DNA from: Fibrobacterota bacterium
Lineage (GTDB): Bacteria; Fibrobacterota; Fibrobacteria; UBA5070
DNA length: 48,201 bases
Direction: 5' to 3'
Assembly (NCBI GenBank): GCA_029557215.1
Contig: JAKPQQ010000112.1
Span: forward strand, 1-48,201
The position numbers and the translations under genes are program-made. Below the pieces are notes generated by a model that was not told the DNA's origin, did no database searches, and saw only the letters and a program-made list of their open reading frames with translations. Positions 44,106-48,201 of this stretch are shown one piece after another. Positions within the stretch are counted from its first letter, which is position 1. Each line of letters begins with the position of its first letter.

Positions 44106-44621
44106 ATGGCGTACGCATGGCAACGCGTTCCGGCGCATCAGTCCTTCGAAGCGGCACGAAAACTCCCGGTCTCGTTCGACAGCTGGGTCCTGGCCGTCTA
44201 TGACGACCACACCCGCTCGTCGGCCGAACAGCCCAAGACCATCGCTTGGTTCTGCGATCCGGAAGAAGCCGTCCAGTTCATGGACGAGCGCCTGCTCGCG
44301 CTGTGGTTCGCGCCCGAAGAAGCGGCCGAACGGGATGCCGCCGCCGTGGTGCTGTCCAAGCTCAAGGCCGCCCGCAAGCTCAAGCTCAAGGACATCGAAG
44401 CCTGGCGCAAGGCCTTCAACGAAACGACCAAGGCCAAGGGGCAGGTGCTCTGGCTGGGAACGTTCGACGACATGCAGCGTGGCGAGGCTTCGGCCGACGA
44501 ACTCGCCGCCGACCTGGAGTTCTTCCTGGAAGAAAACGGCGTGGATCCGGTGGAATTGAATCCCGACGATCCCCGCCATCAAAAGCTGGTGGTGGAATTC
44601 CTGATCCAGCTCGGCGCCTGA
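44106..44621 (+). CDS. Conserved protein of unknown function (171 aa)
   Basis: The start is ATG 44106, with GGGGG three bases upstream and TATCTT nine bases upstream (44091-44096). The protein is soluble and helical: a segment about 30-70 with IAWFCDPEEAVQFMDERLLALWF, a central charged helix rich in Lys/Ala, and an acidic C-terminus. No family is recognised and no motif suggests an activity. Divergent from mqnE and convergent with hemerythrin. Confidence 0.78.
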   Translation: MAYAWQRVPAHQSFEAARKLPVSFDSWVLAVYDDHTRSSAEQPKTIAWFCDPEEAVQFMDERLLALWFAPEEAAERDAAAVVLSKLKAARKLKLKDIEAWRKAFNETTKAKGQVLWLGTFDDMQRGEASADELAADLEFFLEENGVDPVELNPDDPRHQKLVVEFLIQLGA

Positions 44622-44637
44622 TCGGGCGCGATCCCGT

Positions 44638-45060
44638 TCAGGCCAGTTTGGCCATCGCGGTGGTTTCGCCCGAGCGTCCGATCTTCTGGACATGGTGCAC
44701 CAACTGGTGGTCGACCACGCGGTGGTGCTCGTGGAGCCACGGGAGCAGGTCGCGCCGCAGCCGGGTCGCGGCGGGAATCCCCGATCCGTCGTTCCTGGCG
44801 CGATGGAGCAGTTCCCCCAGTTCGTGCATGAACCGCTTGTGGCCAGCCTTGTTCGCGGCCAACGCGATACAGCCGCTTTCCTCCATCGCGATCTCCTCTT
44901 CGCGGAAGAACGCGATGGCGGTCTGTCCCGCCACCTGGAAGGCATGGAGGTGCTCTTCTTCGCTTTGGGTGTGCAACAGCACGTCGGTCAGCGTCACAAG
45001 AGCTTCCTGCAACGAACGGTAGCGTTCTTCGAGCTGCATGAGATACCGGGAGGTGAGCAT
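44638..45060 (-). CDS. Hemerythrin-like iron-binding protein
   Basis: 140 residues. The di-iron ligands expected for bacterial hemerythrins are visible: His near EEEHLHAF, FFREEEIAME, GHKRFMHEL and PWLHEHHRVVDHQL. These proteins bind O2 or sense or scavenge iron, NO or O2. It starts 64 bases after thiD on the same strand and may be co-transcribed. No clear ribosome-binding site before the ATG. Confidence 0.9.
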   Translation of the reverse strand: MLTSRYLMQLEERYRSLQEALVTLTDVLLHTQSEEEHLHAFQVAGQTAIAFFREEEIAMEESGCIALAANKAGHKRFMHELGELLHRARNDGSGIPAATRLRRDLLPWLHEHHRVVDHQLVHHVQKIGRSGETTAMAKLA

Positions 45061-45124
45061 GGTGGGGATTCTGCCACTTCTGGCCGTGGCGATGCAATGA
45101 AAAACCGACGCTCCCGGGGATGCT

Positions 45125-45907
45125 TCACGCGAAGTGGTCGAGTCCTCCTCGGCCGTGTCCGAGTGCCGGTGCGGATTCGATCGCCTTTTGCAGCCAGGCA
45201 CGGGATTTGGTGACCGCTTCGCGCATCCCGATTCCTTGGGCCATGTGCGCGGCGAGGGTGGCCGAATAGGTGCAGCCGGTGCCGCGGGTGTGGGGATTGC
45301 GGATCCGGCGCGCTTCGAATTCGGCGAACCCCCGATCGTCGCACAGCACGTCCACCAGGTCGTCGCCCGCCAGATGCCCGCCCTTGACCAGCACGGCGGC
45401 GCACCCGAACCGCTCCCGCATCTCCAGCGCGGCTTCCTGCATGTCGGAAACCGTCACCAGCGACCGCCCCACGATGATCGATGCCTCGTCGAGGTTGGGC
45501 GTGAGGAGCGTGGCCAACGGGAACAGACGCGCCATGGCGGTCTCCAGCGCGCTGCCCACCATGAACGACGTGCCGTTCTTGGCCGACATCACCGGGTCGA
45601 CCACCAGGGCCAAGGAGCGTCCCGACAAGGCGCGGGCCACCGCGTCGATCACGGCCGAGCACCCCAGCGCGCCGGTCTTGACGCACGCCACGGGCAGGTC
45701 GTCCAGCACGGCTCGGGCCTGGGCCTCCACGAGATCTGCGGGGAGGACTTCCGACGAGAGGGTCCCCAGGGAATTCTGGACGGTGACCAGCGAAACCACC
45801 GCGGCACCGTACACGCCATGGCGATGGAAGGTCTTGAGGTCGGCCTGGATTCCGGCGCCACCGCTGGGATCCGAGCCTGCGATCGTGAGGCAGACAGGAC
45901 GGTTCAT
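45125..45907 (-). CDS. thiD: Hydroxymethylpyrimidine/phosphomethylpyrimidine kinase
   Basis: 260 residues, the usual length. TIAGSDPSGGAGIQADLKTF, VDPVMSAKNG, LTPNLDEASI, LVKGGHLAGD and NPHTRGTGCTYSATLAAHMA are the ribokinase-fold marks of ThiD. It phosphorylates HMP and HMP-P for thiamine. TAGGTT lies only six bases before the ATG, leaving no room for a TPP riboswitch. Confidence 0.96.
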   Translation of the reverse strand: MNRPVCLTIAGSDPSGGAGIQADLKTFHRHGVYGAAVVSLVTVQNSLGTLSSEVLPADLVEAQARAVLDDLPVACVKTGALGCSAVIDAVARALSGRSLALVVDPVMSAKNGTSFMVGSALETAMARLFPLATLLTPNLDEASIIVGRSLVTVSDMQEAALEMRERFGCAAVLVKGGHLAGDDLVDVLCDDRGFAEFEARRIRNPHTRGTGCTYSATLAAHMAQGIGMREAVTKSRAWLQKAIESAPALGHGRGGLDHFA

Positions 45908-45940
45908 GCCTGGAACCTACATCCTGCGCAAGCTCCCGGG

Positions 45941-45970
45941 TTGACGCGGCTGCGGCCGGACCGCTATCCT
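45941..45970 (+). promoter_or_regulatory. Predicted promoter of the argD leader
   Basis: TTGACG (45941-45946), 18-base spacer, TATCCT (45965-45970). It is the best promoter match in the window. The start of transcription would fall at or just before the GTG of the leader ORF. Confidence 0.6.
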
Positions 45971-45976
45971 TGGAAC

Positions 45977-46030
45977 GTGCCTCCACTGCCGGACAGCATC
46001 CGGGCCTTGTCCCGACGACGACGCGCGTAG
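45977..46030 (+). CDS. Candidate arginine leader peptide (17 aa)
   Basis: A short ORF with the sequence MPPLPDSIRALSRRRRA starting at GTG 45977, six bases after the -10. It contains five Arg in 17 residues; codons 13-16 are CGA CGA CGA CGC. CGA looks uncommon in neighbouring genes, where CGC dominates, so the run should be sensitive to charged tRNA-Arg. It lies upstream of an aminotransferase of the arginine-pathway type. Such ORFs drive attenuation in amino-acid operons. Caution: the frame is open far upstream, and Arg-rich frames are common by chance in high-GC DNA. Confidence 0.5.
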   Translation: MPPLPDSIRALSRRRRA

Positions 46031-46197
46031 ACGGTTTCCGTCCGCCGCGTTCCACATCGCGTCCTGGAGCACACACAACGGAGCACGGGCTCGGACCCTG
46101 TCCGCGGACATCGTCGGCGACGACCGGTTCCGTGGTCCGGTCGATTCCCGCGCGGCGGACTCCTTCGTTCCCCACAACACAGATCGAGTAGAAGGAG
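46030..46197 (+). promoter_or_regulatory. Candidate attenuator / RBS-sequestering leader of the argD-like gene
   Basis: GACGG-TTT-CCGTC (46030-46042) forms a hairpin right after the leader stop. GTCCGCCGCG (46040-46049) is exactly complementary to CGCGGCGGAC (46151-46160), and it shares bases with the first hairpin, so the two exclude each other. CTCCTTC (46160-46166) is exactly complementary to GAAGGAG (46191-46197), the ribosome-binding site of the gene starting at 46204. A ribosome stalled on the Arg codons would cover the first hairpin and change which stem forms. There is no T-tract, so control would be of translation, not transcription. Confidence 0.45.
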
Positions 46198-46203
46198 ATT
46201 TCC

Positions 46204-47394
46204 ATGTCGCCAAGCAACGCCCAATGGGCACAGGCCGGTTCGTCCGTGTGGATGGGGGGCGCCAAGCGCCCCGATCTTTGTTTCGTCGCGGGTTCGGGCT
46301 CGCGGCTTCGCGACGCCGACGGTCGCGAGTACCTGGATTTCGTGGGCGGCTGGGCCGTCTGCGCGCTGGGCCATTCGCCCGCCGCGGTCGCGCGGGCCTT
46401 GGGCGGACAGGCGTCCACGCTGCTGCACTGTTCGCCGGGCTACTGGAATCCGCCCGCGATCGCGCTTGCCCAGAAATTGTCTTCGCTGTCCGGGTTCGGG
46501 CGCGTGTTCCTGGGTTGCACCGGCGCCGAGGCCAACGAATGCGCGATCAAGCTCGCCCGCAAACGCGGCGCGGCCACAGGGGCCTGGAAGATCGTCGCCA
46601 CCTTGGACGGGTTCCACGGGCGCACCCTGGCGACTATGTCGGCCACCGGCAAACCCGCTTGGCAGGGATTGTTCGGGCCCAAGGTGCCGGGGTTCGTGCA
46701 TGTTCCGCCCAACGACATCGGCGCGCTGGAAGCCGCGATGGACAAGGACGTCTGCGCCGTCCTGTTCGAGCCGGTGCAGGGCGAAGGCGGCGTGGTGCCG
46801 TTTTCCGTCGAATATGCCGCCAAGGCCAGGGAGCTGTGCGACAAGCACGGGGCATTGCTCGTGTTCGACGAGGTCCAGACCGGCATGGGGCGTTGCGGAT
46901 CGTGGTTCGCGTTCCAGGATCTGGGGGTGCGGCCCGACGTCTTGACCTTGGGCAAAGGACTGGGGGCGGGGTATCCGCTCAGCGCCTGCCTGACCGACGC
47001 GAAGTTCGACCTGTTCGAGCCCGGCGACCAGGGCGGAACGTTCACCTACCACCCGCTGGGCGCGGCGGTGGGCCTGGCCGTGATCCAGGAAATGGAACGC
47101 CTGGACCTGGTGGCGCGCTCCAAATCCGCGGGGCTCGCCCTGCGCGCCAAGCTGGAAGCCCTCGCGCCGGAGTTCGGGTTGCGCGACATCAGGGGATCGG
47201 GCCTGTTGCAGGCGTTCGACCTTCCCGACCCCACCGGTCAGGAACTGGTGGCCGCCGCCCTGCGCGAGGGACTGCTGTTGAACAGCCCGCGTCCATCTTC
47301 GATCCGCTTGATGCCGCCGCTGGTGGTGACCGACGGCGACATCGAGGAGTTCGGACAGAAACTGAAACACGCACTGATCGCGATGGCGGCATGA
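46204..47394 (+). CDS. argD: Class III PLP aminotransferase, acetylornithine aminotransferase-like
   Basis: 396 residues. PLP lysine K251 in LTLGKGLGAGYPL, GCTGAEANECAIKLAR, DGFHGRTLATMSATGK, EPVQGEGG and LVFDEVQTGMGR are class III marks. Length and motif order fit ArgD, which turns N-acetylglutamate semialdehyde to acetylornithine; succinylornithine or other omega-aminotransferases remain possible. GAAGGAG lies six bases before the ATG. No other arg genes are adjacent. The long leader with an Arg-rich peptide supports an arginine role. Confidence 0.88.
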   Translation: MSPSNAQWAQAGSSVWMGGAKRPDLCFVAGSGSRLRDADGREYLDFVGGWAVCALGHSPAAVARALGGQASTLLHCSPGYWNPPAIALAQKLSSLSGFGRVFLGCTGAEANECAIKLARKRGAATGAWKIVATLDGFHGRTLATMSATGKPAWQGLFGPKVPGFVHVPPNDIGALEAAMDKDVCAVLFEPVQGEGGVVPFSVEYAAKARELCDKHGALLVFDEVQTGMGRCGSWFAFQDLGVRPDVLTLGKGLGAGYPLSACLTDAKFDLFEPGDQGGTFTYHPLGAAVGLAVIQEMERLDLVARSKSAGLALRAKLEALAPEFGLRDIRGSGLLQAFDLPDPTGQELVAAALREGLLLNSPRPSSIRLMPPLVVTDGDIEEFGQKLKHALIAMAA

Positions 47395-47473
47395 ACTCAG
47401 CTCGAGGACAACTGGTTTCCGCCGTTCCCTGAGTGGCGCCGGAGGCGCTGTATCGAAGGGCGGCGGAAATCGC

Positions 47474-48201
47474 TCACCAAGGTTTCTTGATCTTGCCTTT
47501 CAGGGCGTCCAGGGCCTTGGTGCCTTGTTCGCCCGCCTTTTCCTTGACGACTTCCGTCGCCTTTTTCTCGGCGGCGGCCTTCACCTTGTCGGCTTCCTCC
47601 TTGGCCCTCCGTTCGGCCTCGGCCTTGAGCTTGTCGGCCTGCTCGCGGGCCATCGCCTCCGCCTTGGCCTTGGCTTCGGCGGCCAATGCACCGGCAGCGC
47701 CTTTGGCCAGATTTCCTGCGCGGGCTTTGTCTCCACTTGGATCGGGGTCGTCGATCGTCCCCTTGATCAGGATGGGGACAATGATCCGTTTCTTGTCATC
47801 AACGGGAGGCGTGATTCCGGGATCGAGTCCGAGTGAGCCGGACATTTTCTTGATCGCTGCATTTCCTGCTTGGGCTCCAGCGAGAATTGGGCCGGAAATG
47901 GCTTGCGGAAGATGAGCGTCCGTCTTCAAGTCCAGCCTCTGGTCGGATCCGACGGATCCGTTCACCGTCAGCATCCCCAGCGAGGATCCATCGATCGTCA
48001 TGTCCTGAATCAGGAGGTTGCCGTTCTCCAGCCTCAACCTTGCTTCGAGCGACCCGAAGGAGAGCTCTTTGAGTTCGGGGATTTCGGTGCTGTACTCGCG
48101 GAGTTTGGCCGACAGCCTGGTCACTGCCGGGAAGTTCGCGATCTTGCCGTCGGCGAACTTGCCATAGATGTCCGCCGTGAGCTTCTTGGAGGCTTCGCGG
48201 A
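47474..48201 (-). CDS. AsmA-like envelope protein, C-terminal part
   Basis: The frame is open to the right edge, so about 242 C-terminal residues are visible. The first half (IDGSSLGMLTVNGSVGSDQ, LDLKTDAHLPQAISGPI) is beta-rich and resembles the C-terminal AsmA_2 domain of large proteins bridging inner and outer membrane. The last ~90 residues are an Ala/Lys/Glu-rich helix (AKAKAEAMAREQADKLKAEA) likely to be a coiled coil, ending KKPW. AsmA-like proteins are linked to phospholipid transport and outer-membrane assembly. Confidence 0.8.
   Translation of the reverse strand, partial: REASKKLTADIYGKFADGKIANFPAVTRLSAKLREYSTEIPELKELSFGSLEARLRLENGNLLIQDMTIDGSSLGMLTVNGSVGSDQRLDLKTDAHLPQAISGPILAGAQAGNAAIKKMSGSLGLDPGITPPVDDKKRIIVPILIKGTIDDPDPSGDKARAGNLAKGAAGALAAEAKAKAEAMAREQADKLKAEAERRAKEEADKVKAAAEKKATEVVKEKAGEQGTKALDALKGKIKKPW

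Noticed and set aside
45908..45940. TPP riboswitch before thiD
   Set aside because: The predicted -10 is six bases from the thiD start, and no THI-box-like conserved segments are visible.

Overview
The window is a gene-dense, high-GC bacterial chromosome segment from a Gram-negative, envelope-rich organism. Outer-membrane markers are a TonB-dependent receptor with its own ExbB/ExbD/TonB, a LolA-like carrier, a PorV/PorQ-type barrel and several lipoproteins. Together with a pectate lyase that ends in a Por-secretion-like tail, type IV minor pilins and futalosine-route menaquinone synthesis (MqnE), these point to the FCB group. Fibrobacterota is the best guess, inferred from gene content and not from a marker phylogeny.

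Layout. 1-1.3 kb: start of a type I restriction-modification hsdM, just downstream of a CAU-anticodon tRNA. 1.4-3 kb: an HD-GYP response regulator, tRNA-Pro(CGG), a decayed tandem copy of that tRNA, and a palindromic repeat. 3-10.9 kb: an unknown protein, then an operon tetR - TonB receptor - lipoprotein - exbB - exbD - tonB. 11-15.1 kb: a convergent three-gene envelope operon (secreted protein, FecR-domain protein, outer-membrane protein). 15.2-21.7 kb: a histone-H1-like/zinc-ribbon fusion, HAD phosphatase, DUF2334 deacetylase-like gene, murD, a lipoprotein, a DinB-fold protein and an RNase HI with an extra N-terminal domain. 21.7-24.5 kb: dnaN-recF-dciA. 24.5-29.1 kb: a minor-pilin operon (FimT, PilV, PilW and a very large PilX-like protein with a low-GC beta-helical passenger). 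29.1-32.1 kb: an orphan nuoA, then an AT-richer accessory patch (Rhs tail with JAB-like toxin domain, candidate immunity gene, small zinc ribbon, KilA-N gene). 32.3-39.4 kb: pectate lyase, Rpn-like nuclease, PorV-like barrel coupled to rfbC, carbonic anhydrase, an ArsC/Spx-like protein and an outer-membrane protein. 39.4-43 kb: lolA-like gene, then HEAT protein - L,D-transpeptidase - Mur ligase. 43-48.2 kb: mqnE, an unknown, hemerythrin, thiD, an argD-like aminotransferase behind a candidate arginine leader peptide, and the end of an AsmA-like gene.

Two regulatory signals stand out. (1) At least 15 genes have a TAnnnT hexamer only 5-12 nt before the start codon, mostly without a Shine-Dalgarno sequence, while operon-internal genes do carry one. 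This suggests widespread leaderless or near-leaderless transcription. (2) The argD-like gene has a roughly 230-nt leader with a strong promoter, a 17-residue ORF ending in four consecutive Arg codons, and complementary segments able to hide the argD ribosome-binding site. This looks like arginine-responsive ribosome-mediated attenuation.
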